DNA of 64,000 nt from an uncultured Clostridia bacterium (GCA_946407745.1 CAMJPQ010000002.1:85787-149786), one strand, 5' to 3'; counted from the stretch's first letter, positions 10,654 through 20,194 are shown. Notes: generated by a model not told the origin, from the sequence alone. Program-made: numbers and translations.

Positions 10654-12213
10654 TTGAAGAAGACAGCTCTGTTCAACGTGGCGCTCCTGATGTGTCTCTT
10701 CGTTTCCTCGTTTTCATACGCCATGGACGGATCGCAGCTCAGCGCTGCGCTGCTTCAGGCAGGTATTAGTCAGCCGTTGCAGCTTTCGCAGTGGGGCGAC
10801 ACGGCGGCCTGCTTCGCCGAGACGAACGGCGTCAAAAGGCTGATCCTTCTGGAGCGGCATGACGGCGCGTGGCAGATTGCCATCGACAATTCCAAGGCGC
10901 TGTTTCAGGACAGGGATTGGCCGCAGCTCCTGCTGGACAGCGACAACGCCGTGTTCTGGACCTATATCCTGTCGGATACGGAGATGGTGCGCTACCACAG
11001 CAGCCGGAACGCTGACGGAATCTGGGATCGGGTGGAGCAATACCATTCCGACAGCGGCTTCGGTGAATACACCCATGTCTGGAACACGTCCTGGGACGGT
11101 TTGAACGGCGGAGAGATCACCCGCACTTTTTCCATGTCGGATGAAAACGACAATGACCTTGGCGAACATGTCATGCAGATTCTTCCGGCGTCTTGGCTGG
11201 CGGACTGCATCCGGCTGGCAGACTTCGACGTTTCGCGCTTTCCAACCATGCTCATCGCGTCAAACGATTCTTTTGCCTTCGAGAACAAGCGCTTTTTCCG
11301 GGAAGCCGCTGCAGCCCTCATGCCGGAATACACCTTCGTCAAGGGCATGCTGAAAAACGGCGCCATGCATTTCCTGATGGAGAAGCCGGACGGCAGCCGG
11401 GTGTATGTGATCTGTGAGTACATGAGCCACCAGGCTGTTAACCTGATTGAGAGCAGTCCGCTGCCCGCCGACACCATACTGGGATACCAAAACTTCACCG
11501 ACAGCCTGTGGATCGACGGGCGCTGTGTGACGATTCAACTGTTATTTGACGGCACTGCGGGAATCGAATACATCTATGACGACGCTGCATACTCCGAAGA
11601 ATCGGGAGGCTTCCTGTTCTTCGGACACCGGACGGTCTGGGATGGTTCAGAGGTGCATGCACAGACCATTCTCTACGGAGACCATCCATGGGACGACATC
11701 ACGCAGATCAACTGGAACACCCTGCCACACAATCTGTCGGAAGCCTCCGCGCAGATGGATTCCGGCAATTATGCCATGGTGGTGAATCCGAATCCAGCCG
11801 ACCGCCTGCACTTGCGGGAGCGGGCAGACAAGCGCAGCCGCTCCCAGGGCAAGTATTACACCGGAACGGCAGTTGGTGTCATGGCTCAAGACGGCGACTG
11901 GATGCAGGTGACATTCGGCGATTGGAACAGCTGGGTTCATGGATACATGATGAAGCGCTACCTGACTTTTGGGCAATCCGGCAGCGCGCTGCAGCTTGAT
12001 CTGTCTGCCATGCCGCAGCTCTCCCCGGCTCACCCCATCCTGAAGGTTTACCGGCAGCCGCAGGCAGGATCCTACGTCACCCATTGGCAGGAGAGCCACG
12101 AATCGATGCGGGTGATCGGGATCATCGGTGACGAATGGTACCATGTCTGGTTCCCGGCCACCGGGGAGTATGGGTTTGTGCGGTGGAGTGATCTGTCGCC
12201 CGGAAACGGATGA
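10654..12213 (+). CDS. Secreted protein with two C-terminal SH3-like domains, function unknown
   Basis: Signal peptide (TTG start); ADRLHLRERADKRSRSQGKYYTGTAVGVMAQDGDWMQVTFGDWNSWVHGYM and a second SH3-like unit VIGIIGDEWYHVWFPATGEYGFVRWSDL. Confidence 0.75.
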   Translation: MKKTALFNVALLMCLFVSSFSYAMDGSQLSAALLQAGISQPLQLSQWGDTAACFAETNGVKRLILLERHDGAWQIAIDNSKALFQDRDWPQLLLDSDNAVFWTYILSDTEMVRYHSSRNADGIWDRVEQYHSDSGFGEYTHVWNTSWDGLNGGEITRTFSMSDENDNDLGEHVMQILPASWLADCIRLADFDVSRFPTMLIASNDSFAFENKRFFREAAAALMPEYTFVKGMLKNGAMHFLMEKPDGSRVYVICEYMSHQAVNLIESSPLPADTILGYQNFTDSLWIDGRCVTIQLLFDGTAGIEYIYDDAAYSEESGGFLFFGHRTVWDGSEVHAQTILYGDHPWDDITQINWNTLPHNLSEASAQMDSGNYAMVVNPNPADRLHLRERADKRSRSQGKYYTGTAVGVMAQDGDWMQVTFGDWNSWVHGYMMKRYLTFGQSGSALQLDLSAMPQLSPAHPILKVYRQPQAGSYVTHWQESHESMRVIGIIGDEWYHVWFPATGEYGFVRWSDLSPGNG

Positions 12214-12221
12214 AAAGTATA

Positions 12222-12257
12222 ACGGGATGCACCGGCCATCGGATGCATCCCGTATTT
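12222..12257. terminator. Terminator-like hairpin between convergent genes
   Basis: ACGGGATGCA ... TGCATCCCGT 10-bp stem followed by ATTTG. Confidence 0.6.
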
Positions 12258-12293
12258 GAGCTGTTTTCTATCTGCCTATGGAACAAGGTATGT

Positions 12294-14699
12294 CTATCCA
12301 TTTCCTCCCAGTTCCAGCTGGGCCAATATCACATCTCCATCCTCTGTGATATAAGCAGAGGCATGCTGGTTATAGCAGCCATAAGTATCGTCCCAGACAA
12401 AGAAGAAGACTCCCCAGGTGGGTTCCTCCACTTGGTACAGCCCGTCCACCGTTCCGTTGACAGCCAGCAAAGCGTTGATTTTGAAATCATTGATATATTC
12501 CGGGCCGACTTCCGTGTCACCGACTTCATGCAATGCCTTAACGGCAATTTCAACAGCCTGTTCCCTTGTGATTTTTCCTTCCTGCGGAAAGGTGCAGTAA
12601 TACGGTTTTTCTTCCTTCAGTTGATCCGCATTGTGCAGAGCCATGATGCTGGAGATGACCTGGCATTCGTAAGGCGCAAACATGAAATCACCGTATTGGA
12701 AATACCATTCCTGCTCCTTCTGTTCGTAGTTTTCAGCATTGACACCAAACTCGTCCATGGCTTTTTCCAGCTTGTCCCAGAATTCCGTTGGGGCGAAGTC
12801 CATGCCCCACATCCATGGCTTTCCATCAGGCTGCGGCTCCGGTGTAGCAATTGGCTCGCTGAAAGAGACATCCCGATTGCGCAAGCCGGGAATGCCGTCA
12901 AAGCATTCCAGCTGGAAAACCTCGCCAAGCATGCTTTCCAGCCAAACAGAGCCGACTTTCACACCGTCAGGCCGATACAGATTCACCTGCCAGGCGTTAT
13001 GGCCTTCATACATGTAATCAAACCAGAAGGAAAAGGCTCCTTTTAATGTGCTCACATCCAGACCCGGCAAGCCTTCCTTATACTCCTCTTTGAAAGCGTC
13101 CTTCGCAATACGCAGCGCTTCTTCTTCGGAAACATCGTCAGCTGATGGAAGGCCCGGAAAATCAATGATATCCCATTCCGGTTCATCACCCAATTGTGTC
13201 AGGAACTCAATAGCCTGTGCCTCCAGCGGCCAGAAGCAAGGATCATATCCGTAATGTGATACCCAGCTCTCGTAGAGAGCTTCTTCGGCCCCTGCGCTGT
13301 TATATCCGACCGCATTCAGCTTTTCCCAGTACCATTCAGGCGCAAGCTCTGTATCACCCCAGAATGCGGGAAGTCGCCAGGCGGGCAACGTTTCAGCTTT
13401 ACTCTGCGTTTTGCCTGAGCTCCGAGCAGGCTTTTCTTTTTGCCAATATTCCTCCGTCACATACTGACGCCATCCACGATAAGCATCGGCTTTGCTTGTG
13501 TCGGTGCACAATATCTCACCGGTAAGCGCATCAAGCTGAGCAAACACGTATCCACCGCCCTGCAGCCGCAGGGAGACCTTCCATACAGGTTTTCCATCCG
13601 CACTCTCCATGCACACAGCAACTGCGGAATTACTGTACAATGCTTCAAAGTCCAGCTTGCCGCAGGCATCTCTGGCCTTTTCAACAGCTGCCTCCTTGGA
13701 CAGCATGGTATCATTCGGTATCAGGTAAGTCATCTCAAGAATTGGGTATTCTTCGTTCAGAAAATGCTCCGGTCCGACCAGGGTCTGCCGGTGTATCATC
13801 GCTTCCTGGTATTTCAGCAGTATCTCACTGTTCCAGTTGATATAGCCATACTGATCACCATACACACGGATGAACCGATCCATCATGAATTGGCCATGTG
13901 CCTCCCAGCTTGAGCCCATAATGCCATCTACGCTGTATTCATTCTTGATGTGTCCTGCGGTGTCCAAAGTCAGATTGTAATCTGTGCCATACAGATCCCG
14001 GGCTTCGTATGAAAGACTCCATTGGCGTGAAGTCATTCCCTCACCCAGTCTGCTTTCCCGGTAAGTCAGATACCGCTGATACTTCTCCGTATCATCCAGG
14101 TTTACATCGGGGTCATACTTTTGATGGATGAAATCCTTTGCTATCGTCAGAATCTGATCCTGGGTGTATTCATCACCTTCCGGAAGTACGTTGCAAATCA
14201 CATCGTCATCCAGGCCGCAGGCCTCCATCATTTCTTCATACCAGTGCTGCACCTCAATCGGCCATGCATCCGGATAGAAGCCATACTCTGTTTTTACAAA
14301 ACGGCGCATCAGTTCTTCCTTGAAATATCCCTTATCCTCCAGATGCGTGAGAGTGTACATGTCCTCTTCACTCAGAATCAGATTGTTTTCTGAAGCGATG
14401 CGAAGGATTTCATCGATCTCTTCCTGAGTAAAAAGATCAGAATTCGTTTCTGCGGCTTTGGGAGCCATAATTCTCTCAACAAAATCTTTTCCGCCAAGCA
14501 TGGCTACTGCCAGCGCAGTCGCAGTGATCAGCAGCAGTACGATGGTCAGCACAAGGCTGTAACTCAGCTTTCTTTTCACTCTATATCCTCCTGTAGCATT
14601 TTCATAATAATGAACGCGCTGGCGGGAGGTCGTGCGTAGTCCGGAAAGCTCCGCATTCAGCGAATGCCGGATCCTTTCCTCTATAGTTTTATTCCTCAT
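12294..14699 (-). CDS. Large single-pass membrane protein with repeated PepSY-like extracellular modules; putative ECF sigma partner
   Basis: Short cytoplasmic N-terminus, one TM (LVLTIVLLLITATALAVAML), about 730-aa extracellular region with three degenerate repeats; overlaps the ECF sigma gene by 11 nt. Confidence 0.75.
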   Translation of the reverse strand: MRNKTIEERIRHSLNAELSGLRTTSRQRVHYYENATGGYRVKRKLSYSLVLTIVLLLITATALAVAMLGGKDFVERIMAPKAAETNSDLFTQEEIDEILRIASENNLILSEEDMYTLTHLEDKGYFKEELMRRFVKTEYGFYPDAWPIEVQHWYEEMMEACGLDDDVICNVLPEGDEYTQDQILTIAKDFIHQKYDPDVNLDDTEKYQRYLTYRESRLGEGMTSRQWSLSYEARDLYGTDYNLTLDTAGHIKNEYSVDGIMGSSWEAHGQFMMDRFIRVYGDQYGYINWNSEILLKYQEAMIHRQTLVGPEHFLNEEYPILEMTYLIPNDTMLSKEAAVEKARDACGKLDFEALYSNSAVAVCMESADGKPVWKVSLRLQGGGYVFAQLDALTGEILCTDTSKADAYRGWRQYVTEEYWQKEKPARSSGKTQSKAETLPAWRLPAFWGDTELAPEWYWEKLNAVGYNSAGAEEALYESWVSHYGYDPCFWPLEAQAIEFLTQLGDEPEWDIIDFPGLPSADDVSEEEALRIAKDAFKEEYKEGLPGLDVSTLKGAFSFWFDYMYEGHNAWQVNLYRPDGVKVGSVWLESMLGEVFQLECFDGIPGLRNRDVSFSEPIATPEPQPDGKPWMWGMDFAPTEFWDKLEKAMDEFGVNAENYEQKEQEWYFQYGDFMFAPYECQVISSIMALHNADQLKEEKPYYCTFPQEGKITREQAVEIAVKALHEVGDTEVGPEYINDFKINALLAVNGTVDGLYQVEEPTWGVFFFVWDDTYGCYNQHASAYITEDGDVILAQLELGGNG

Positions 14700-15216
14700 A
14701 TGCCGCACCTCCCTCAAGCGAGACTTTCAGGAGCTCTTCCGCTTTTTTCAGTCTGCGCTGTACGGTCGATTGGGATGTGCCAAGTGCCCTGGCAGTTTCC
14801 TGCATCGTCAGCCCCTGAAAGTAGTAGAGAAGAAGGACTTGCTTATATCTGTCCGGCAGGTCCATGATAATCAGAGTGAGGGTGTGATCCTCCGGCTCTA
14901 CCGCCACAAGCTGCGGCGGCAATTCATCCAATGCCCGCTTCCGGTCCATATGCCGAAACCATGCAGAGCGCCTGTAGTCCTTGCAGGTGTTAATCGCTAT
15001 GCGCAGAAGCCATGCCTTCTCATTGGTATAGTCCTGTTGATCATAATCACTCATGTGCTTCCAGGCTTTGATCCACGTGTCCTGCATTGCGTCTTCCGCC
15101 TGTCCAAGATCGGACAGATAGAGAAAGCAAGTGCGAAGGATCGAATCAGAGTATTCTTCGATCCATTCCGCGAGTCTCTGCTCGCGATCCATGCCGGATA
15201 CCTCAGCATGTTCCAC
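14689..15216 (-). CDS. ECF-family RNA polymerase sigma factor
   Basis: sigma2 DLGQAEDAMQDTWIKAWKH; sigma4 LPDRYKQVLLLYYFQGLTMQETARALGTSQSTVQRRLKKAEELL; GTG start with AAGGAGGTGATC RBS. Confidence 0.93.
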   Translation of the reverse strand: MEHAEVSGMDREQRLAEWIEEYSDSILRTCFLYLSDLGQAEDAMQDTWIKAWKHMSDYDQQDYTNEKAWLLRIAINTCKDYRRSAWFRHMDRKRALDELPPQLVAVEPEDHTLTLIIMDLPDRYKQVLLLYYFQGLTMQETARALGTSQSTVQRRLKKAEELLKVSLEGGAAYEE

Positions 15217-15238
15217 CGTCGATCACCTCCTTCACCTA

Positions 15239-15264
15239 TACAGACGAGAGAGAAGTTGGTTTTC
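15239..15264 (-). promoter_or_regulatory. Candidate autoregulatory ECF-type promoter
   Basis: On the minus strand GAAAAC-N16-TGTATA, directly upstream of the sigma gene RBS. Confidence 0.4.
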
Positions 15265-15325
15265 TCCCACCTGCAATCATTTTCGTATTTTATTGGGGAG
15301 ACTGCTGTATTGCCGAACGCGATGA

Positions 15326-15362
15326 AATAAAAAGCCTCCCCAAGGTTCCTCCCGGGAAGGCG
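15326..15362 (-). terminator. Intrinsic terminator of rlmD
   Basis: Minus strand GCCTTCCC...GGGGAGGC stem followed by TTTTTATTT. Confidence 0.75.
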
Positions 15363-15402
15363 TTAGAATTGGCTCAATTTACAGGTTTGAGGACAGCATA
15401 GT

Positions 15403-16746
15403 TTAAACTCTGGACAATAGGCATGCTGTCTCCACTCCGCTGGTCCAGCAGAACAGATCAACAGGCTGGGCTCTAACTACACGATAACCCTGCCGGGAAA
15501 GCAGAGCTGCATCCCTGGCCAAGGTGGCAGGGTTGCAGGAAACGTACACAACACGCTCAGGCGCTGCGGCTGCAATGGCATCAATCACACGCTGCTCAAG
15601 GCCTTTTCTCGGAGGATCGACGACAATCACGTCTGGCCGAAGCCCCTCGTCAACCAGTTTGGGAAGCATCTCCTCCGCAGCGCCGCAGTAAAAGCTGACA
15701 TTGTGTATGCCGTTTCGCACGGCGTTTTTGCGCGCGTTTTCCACGGCAGCGGGTACGATTTCGATACCGACAGCTTTTTTGCAATGCTGCGCCATGGTCA
15801 ATGTGATTGTGCCTGCACCGCAGTACACATCACAGAGGATATCGTCCGCCTTCAATTCAGCAAAGGATTGCGTGGTTTGGTACAGCACCTCTGCCTGCGT
15901 GGGGTTGACCTGCAGGAAGGCATCCGGGCTGAGAGAAAAGCGCAGGCCGCAGAGCTCGTCGTCCAGCGTGTCCGTGCCATAGAGCGTACGAAAGCGCGGG
16001 CCGAAAATTACATTGGTCTGTTTCGTATTCTCATTCAGAATGACGGAAATGCAGCCGGCTTCCCGGAGTGCGGATATCAGCCCGTCCTGATGTGGAATGC
16101 GGTTCCCGTTGACAACCACTGTCGCCATGGCCTCACCGGCACGGTTTACACGCACGACCAGGTGACGCAGCAGGCCGCTGTGCGTCGCCTCATCGTAGGG
16201 CGCCACGTGTGCTTCGCGAATCCATTTGAGAAAAGCGCCGGCGACTTTATCAGCGGGGTGCATGGCATTGGGGCAGAAGTCAACCGGTATCAGCCTGTGG
16301 CTGCGCGGCGCAAAGAAGCCGAGCACAGGCGCTTCAGCAGTTCCCCCCACCGGCATTGCGGTTTTGTTTCGATAGTATTCCGGTCTGTCCATGCCCAATG
16401 TCGGCAGTACTTCCACATCCATTCCGCCAATCCGGCTGAAGCAGTTTTGCACCTGTTCCCGCTTTGTGCGCAGCGTCGCCTCATAGCTCATATGTCTGCC
16501 GGTGCATCCGCCGCATTTAGGGTAAGCAGCACAGCCGGGTGCTTTCCGGTCGGCAGAGGGCTCAGAGCACAGATGCTCCATTCTGCCAAAGGCATAGCGC
16601 TTTTCAACCTTGACGATGCGGACCTCTGCAGTCTCTCCCGGCAATAAGCCGGGCACAAAAACCGCCATCCCCTGATGGCGGCATATACCCTCAAGCTCAG
16701 CGCCGAGGTTTTCACAAGTCAGCGTCAGCATATCATTCCGTTGCAT
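15403..16746 (-). CDS. rlmD: 23S rRNA (uracil-C5)-methyltransferase, RlmD/RumA family
   Basis: TRAM domain, Fe-S cysteines CAAYPKCGGC, DVYCGAGTITLTMA, VDPPRKGLEQRVIDAI, VYVSCNPATLARD. Confidence 0.93.
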   Translation of the reverse strand: MQRNDMLTLTCENLGAELEGICRHQGMAVFVPGLLPGETAEVRIVKVEKRYAFGRMEHLCSEPSADRKAPGCAAYPKCGGCTGRHMSYEATLRTKREQVQNCFSRIGGMDVEVLPTLGMDRPEYYRNKTAMPVGGTAEAPVLGFFAPRSHRLIPVDFCPNAMHPADKVAGAFLKWIREAHVAPYDEATHSGLLRHLVVRVNRAGEAMATVVVNGNRIPHQDGLISALREAGCISVILNENTKQTNVIFGPRFRTLYGTDTLDDELCGLRFSLSPDAFLQVNPTQAEVLYQTTQSFAELKADDILCDVYCGAGTITLTMAQHCKKAVGIEIVPAAVENARKNAVRNGIHNVSFYCGAAEEMLPKLVDEGLRPDVIVVDPPRKGLEQRVIDAIAAAAPERVVYVSCNPATLARDAALLSRQGYRVVRAQPVDLFCWTSGVETACLLSRV

Positions 16747-17158
16747 TCTTTGTCCCTTTTTCATCCACATGCCCGCGATAAACAACAAAACGCTGGAAGA
16801 GGAATTCCGTGATAAAATTGACGATCATATTGAACGCCTCCACCAGCCAGTCGTGCACACCGGCATTGGACATCGCCTGCCCCCACCAGGTGGAGGCAGG
16901 GGTAAAGACCAGGTAATACAGTGCCACCAGCAGCATGGAGCGTGCAAGCGGCGCATCCGAGCGGAAGGTATATTTTCTGTTGATGGTGAAATTCCACAGA
17001 ACACTGAGCACCAGGGATGGAAGATAGCTCTGCCAGTAATCCCAATGGAATACATCGTGAAAGAGCGCAAATGACGCGATCTGTATCAGCCCGGCCGAGA
17101 TGGAGAACAGGGTGAATTTCAGGGCCCGCAGGCCTTCCTTTTTTCCTTCCTGAGCCAT
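16733..17158 (-). CDS. GtrA-family membrane protein
   Basis: Four TM segments; LVLSVLWNFTINRKYTFRS and VNFITEFLFQRFVVYR are GtrA-typical. Confidence 0.85.
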   Translation of the reverse strand: MAQEGKKEGLRALKFTLFSISAGLIQIASFALFHDVFHWDYWQSYLPSLVLSVLWNFTINRKYTFRSDAPLARSMLLVALYYLVFTPASTWWGQAMSNAGVHDWLVEAFNMIVNFITEFLFQRFVVYRGHVDEKGTKNATE

Positions 17159-17168
17159 GGTTCCTCAC

Positions 17169-18341
17169 TCAGCCCTCAATGCGGCGGACACGCAGCACGC
17201 CTTCGATCGCCTTGAGCTTCTCAACGGTGTCCTTCGGCATGGGAGAGGAAAGGTCCAGAAGCGTATAGGCATAAGCGGCCTTGCTCTTGTTTGCCATGTT
17301 TTCGATATTCAGACCGTTCTGACCGAAAAAGGTAGTGATCTGGGAAAGGATATTCGGCACGTTGCGGTGCAGAATGGCGACACGGGCGCCGGTAACGCAT
17401 TTGCCAGCATTCAGGTCGGGATAATTGACAGAGTGGGTGATGTTTCCGTTATCCAGGTAATCCTGAAGCTCGTCCACCGCCATCACAGCACAGTTATCCT
17501 CGGCCTCCTCCGTGGAAGCACCCAGGTGCGGCAGCACAACTGCCTTCTCGAGGTTCGCGCTCAGCGGGTTCGGGAAATCGCTGACATAGCAGGAGATCTT
17601 GCCGCTTTCCAGCGCCTCGGCCATTGCCTTTTCATCCACCAGCACATCGCGGGCGAAATTCAGCACCTTTGCGCCGTTCTTCATTTTCGCGATCGCGTCG
17701 GCGCCGATCATTCCCTTGGTATCGGCGGTTGCGGGCACATGGATTGTCACATAATCGCTGACAGCATAGACCTCATCGGCCTTGTCAGCATGAATGACCA
17801 GCGGGGAGAGATTCCAGGCAGAGCGCACTGACAGGTAAGGATCGTAGCCGTAGACCTTCATGCCAAGAGCGACGGCTGCGTTGGCAACCAGCACGCCGAT
17901 CGCGCCCAGACCGATCACGCCCAGGGTCTTGCCCATCAGCTCATTGCCGGCGAAAGCTTTCTTCGCCTTCTCCACTGTTTTCGCGATGTTCTCATCGGCG
18001 GCGTTGGCCTTGACCCAGGCACAGCCGTTCACGATGCCGCGGGAAGCCAGCAGTAGTCCACAGAGCACGAGCTCCTTCACAGAGTTGGCATTCGCGCCCG
18101 GGGTATTGAACACAACGATGCCTTCCTCCGCGCAGCGCTCCAGAGGAATGTTGTTGACACCAGCGCCGGCGCGCGCGATCGCCCTCAGCTCGCTGGAGAA
18201 GGTCATTTCCTTCATGTCAGCAGAGCGGACAAGGATACCCGCAGCGTGGTCTGCGGTGTCCGCCAGCGTGTAACCCGCACGGAAGCGGTCAGTGCCAACC
18301 TTGGCAATGTTGTTCAGGCAATAGATGCTGCGTTCTTTCAT
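17169..18341 (-). CDS. serA: D-3-phosphoglycerate dehydrogenase with C-terminal ACT domain
   Basis: GKTLGVIGLGAIGVLVANAA, NFARDVLVDEKAMAEAL, PHLGASTEEAEDNCA; ACT region VAILHRNVPNILSQIT. Confidence 0.92.
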   Translation of the reverse strand: MKERSIYCLNNIAKVGTDRFRAGYTLADTADHAAGILVRSADMKEMTFSSELRAIARAGAGVNNIPLERCAEEGIVVFNTPGANANSVKELVLCGLLLASRGIVNGCAWVKANAADENIAKTVEKAKKAFAGNELMGKTLGVIGLGAIGVLVANAAVALGMKVYGYDPYLSVRSAWNLSPLVIHADKADEVYAVSDYVTIHVPATADTKGMIGADAIAKMKNGAKVLNFARDVLVDEKAMAEALESGKISCYVSDFPNPLSANLEKAVVLPHLGASTEEAEDNCAVMAVDELQDYLDNGNITHSVNYPDLNAGKCVTGARVAILHRNVPNILSQITTFFGQNGLNIENMANKSKAAYAYTLLDLSSPMPKDTVEKLKAIEGVLRVRRIEG

Positions 18342-18345
18342 GGCT

Positions 18346-18990
18346 TTATTCTCCTTTTTCATCGCCGGTTTTACCGGGTGCAGTAGGTACGCTGTTCTTC
18401 TCGCAAAGGCTGTTCAGTACGCAGCCTTTGCAATTGGGATTTCGGGCAGTGCACACCGCCCTTCCGTGGTCTACCAGGCGGTGGCAGAAGGCGTTGCTCT
18501 CCTCCGGGGGCAGCAGCTTCCAAAGGCAGGCCTCAACTTTGGCCGGCTCTTTCACGTTATCCACCAGGCCGATCCGGTTGCACAGCCGTATGCAATGTGT
18601 GTCTGTGACGACAGCGGGTTTTCCGAACACATCGCCCATGATCAGGTTGGCGCTTTTGCGGCCGACACCGGGAAGGCTCAGAAGGTCGTCGAAGCTTTCC
18701 GGAACCTTGCCTCCGTATTCGTCCCGGAGACGCTTCATGCACAGGGAGATGTCCCTTGCCTTGTTGTGACCGAGCCCGCAGGGCTTGACAATCTGTTCAA
18801 TTTCCGCTACATCGGCCTCGGCCAGAGCATTTACTGATGGAAACCTGGAAAAAAGCTCCCGGACAACAATATTGACTCGTGCATCGGTACACTGCGCCGC
18901 GAGACGCACACTGACCAGCAGCTTCCAGGCCTTGTCATAATCGAGAGTACATTCTGTCTCAGGGTACGCTGCTTTCAGCTTCTCAATCAC
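18346..18990 (-). CDS. nth: Endonuclease III; start uncertain
   Basis: LPGVGRKSANLIMGDVFGKPAVVTDTHCIRLCNRIGL (HhH) and C-terminal Fe-S cysteines; no ATG in frame near the N-terminus, GTG at 18990 is plausible. Confidence 0.92.
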   Translation of the reverse strand: MIEKLKAAYPETECTLDYDKAWKLLVSVRLAAQCTDARVNIVVRELFSRFPSVNALAEADVAEIEQIVKPCGLGHNKARDISLCMKRLRDEYGGKVPESFDDLLSLPGVGRKSANLIMGDVFGKPAVVTDTHCIRLCNRIGLVDNVKEPAKVEACLWKLLPPEESNAFCHRLVDHGRAVCTARNPNCKGCVLNSLCEKNSVPTAPGKTGDEKGE

Positions 18991-19013
18991 CGCAGCGGCC
19001 AGGCTGATTTTGT

Positions 19014-20048
19014 CTATACCGGATCCCCCCGTTTCATGGCAAGGCGCAGTGCGGGCACCGCATTCAGCGTCAGCTGTGCTACTTCCCCTTTCAAAAACCT
19101 GTAATAAGCCGCAGAGCCGATCATGGCCGCGTTGTCGGTACACAGCCCGATCTCCGGCATATACAGCGGGATTCCCAGTTTGCCTGCCTCTTCGGACATC
19201 ATGCGCCGCAGAAGCTTGTTGGCAGAAACGCCGCCTGCCATGGCCAGCTGTTTCGCGCCTGTTTCGCTGGCGGCAAGAATCGCCTTGTCCGTCAGGGCAC
19301 GGCACACCGCGTAGCGGAAGGACGCCGCCAGATCCGCCTTTTTCAGCTGCTCGCCTTTCTGTGTCGCCTGATGCACCGCGTTGATAAAGGCAGTTTTCAT
19401 TCCGGAGAAGGAATAGTCATACCTTCCGGGTGTGTGGGGAGTTGGCAGCGGCAGATAGTGCGGGTCCCCTTCCTCAGCGAGCACATCCATTCTTGGCCCG
19501 CCCGGATAGGGCAGGCCGAGCACTCTGGCAGCCTTGTCAAACGCCTCCCCTGCCGCGTCATCATAAGTCTGGCCAAGCAGCTCATATACACCGTAATCCG
19601 GCACGCGCACAAGATGGCTGTGACCGCCGCTGACCACCAAACACACAAAGGGCGGTGTCAGCTCGGGATGTGTCAGAAAATTTGCGGAAATATGGCCTTC
19701 GATGTGGTTTACGGCAACCAGCGGCTTATGCGCCGCATAACTCAGCCCCTTCATGCAGCTGACACCGATCAGGAGCGCACCGACCAGCCCGGGGCCATAG
19801 GTCACAGCAAGCGCGTCGATCTCCTTCATGGGAAGCCCTGCCTCCTGCAGCGCGAGGTCGATCACACGGCTGCAGGCCTCCACGTGGGCCCTGCTGGCAA
19901 TTTCCGGCACTACGCCGCCGTACAGCGCGTGCAGGTCAATCTGGCTGAAAATGACATTAGACAGGATCCTGCGCCCGTCCTCCACGACGGCCGCCGCTGT
20001 CTCGTCACAGGAGGATTCAAGAGCAAGGATGCGAAAAGGTTTGGTCAT
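19014..20048 (-). CDS. tsaD: tRNA N6-adenosine threonylcarbamoyltransferase TsaD
   Basis: ILALESSCDETAAAVVEDGR, VNHIEGHISANF, LVVSGGHSHL, MAGGVSANKLLRRM. Confidence 0.96.
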   Translation of the reverse strand: MTKPFRILALESSCDETAAAVVEDGRRILSNVIFSQIDLHALYGGVVPEIASRAHVEACSRVIDLALQEAGLPMKEIDALAVTYGPGLVGALLIGVSCMKGLSYAAHKPLVAVNHIEGHISANFLTHPELTPPFVCLVVSGGHSHLVRVPDYGVYELLGQTYDDAAGEAFDKAARVLGLPYPGGPRMDVLAEEGDPHYLPLPTPHTPGRYDYSFSGMKTAFINAVHQATQKGEQLKKADLAASFRYAVCRALTDKAILAASETGAKQLAMAGGVSANKLLRRMMSEEAGKLGIPLYMPEIGLCTDNAAMIGSAAYYRFLKGEVAQLTLNAVPALRLAMKRGDPV

Positions 20049-20194
20049 CAAGCACCCCTTCGTATAATAAATTACCTATACAGAATACTCATTTCCTGAA
20101 AACTTTCAAGTCTTCTGCTGCTTTTTTCATGTTTGCTTTTTTAGTTAGAATATGCTAATATGTAAAAGATGACAAATCAGCACAGAGGAGGTGT

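Noticed and set aside
20130-20170. TTAG...CTAA half-sites upstream of the MntR-like gene
   Set aside because: Too short and AT-rich to call a metal-regulator operator by eye
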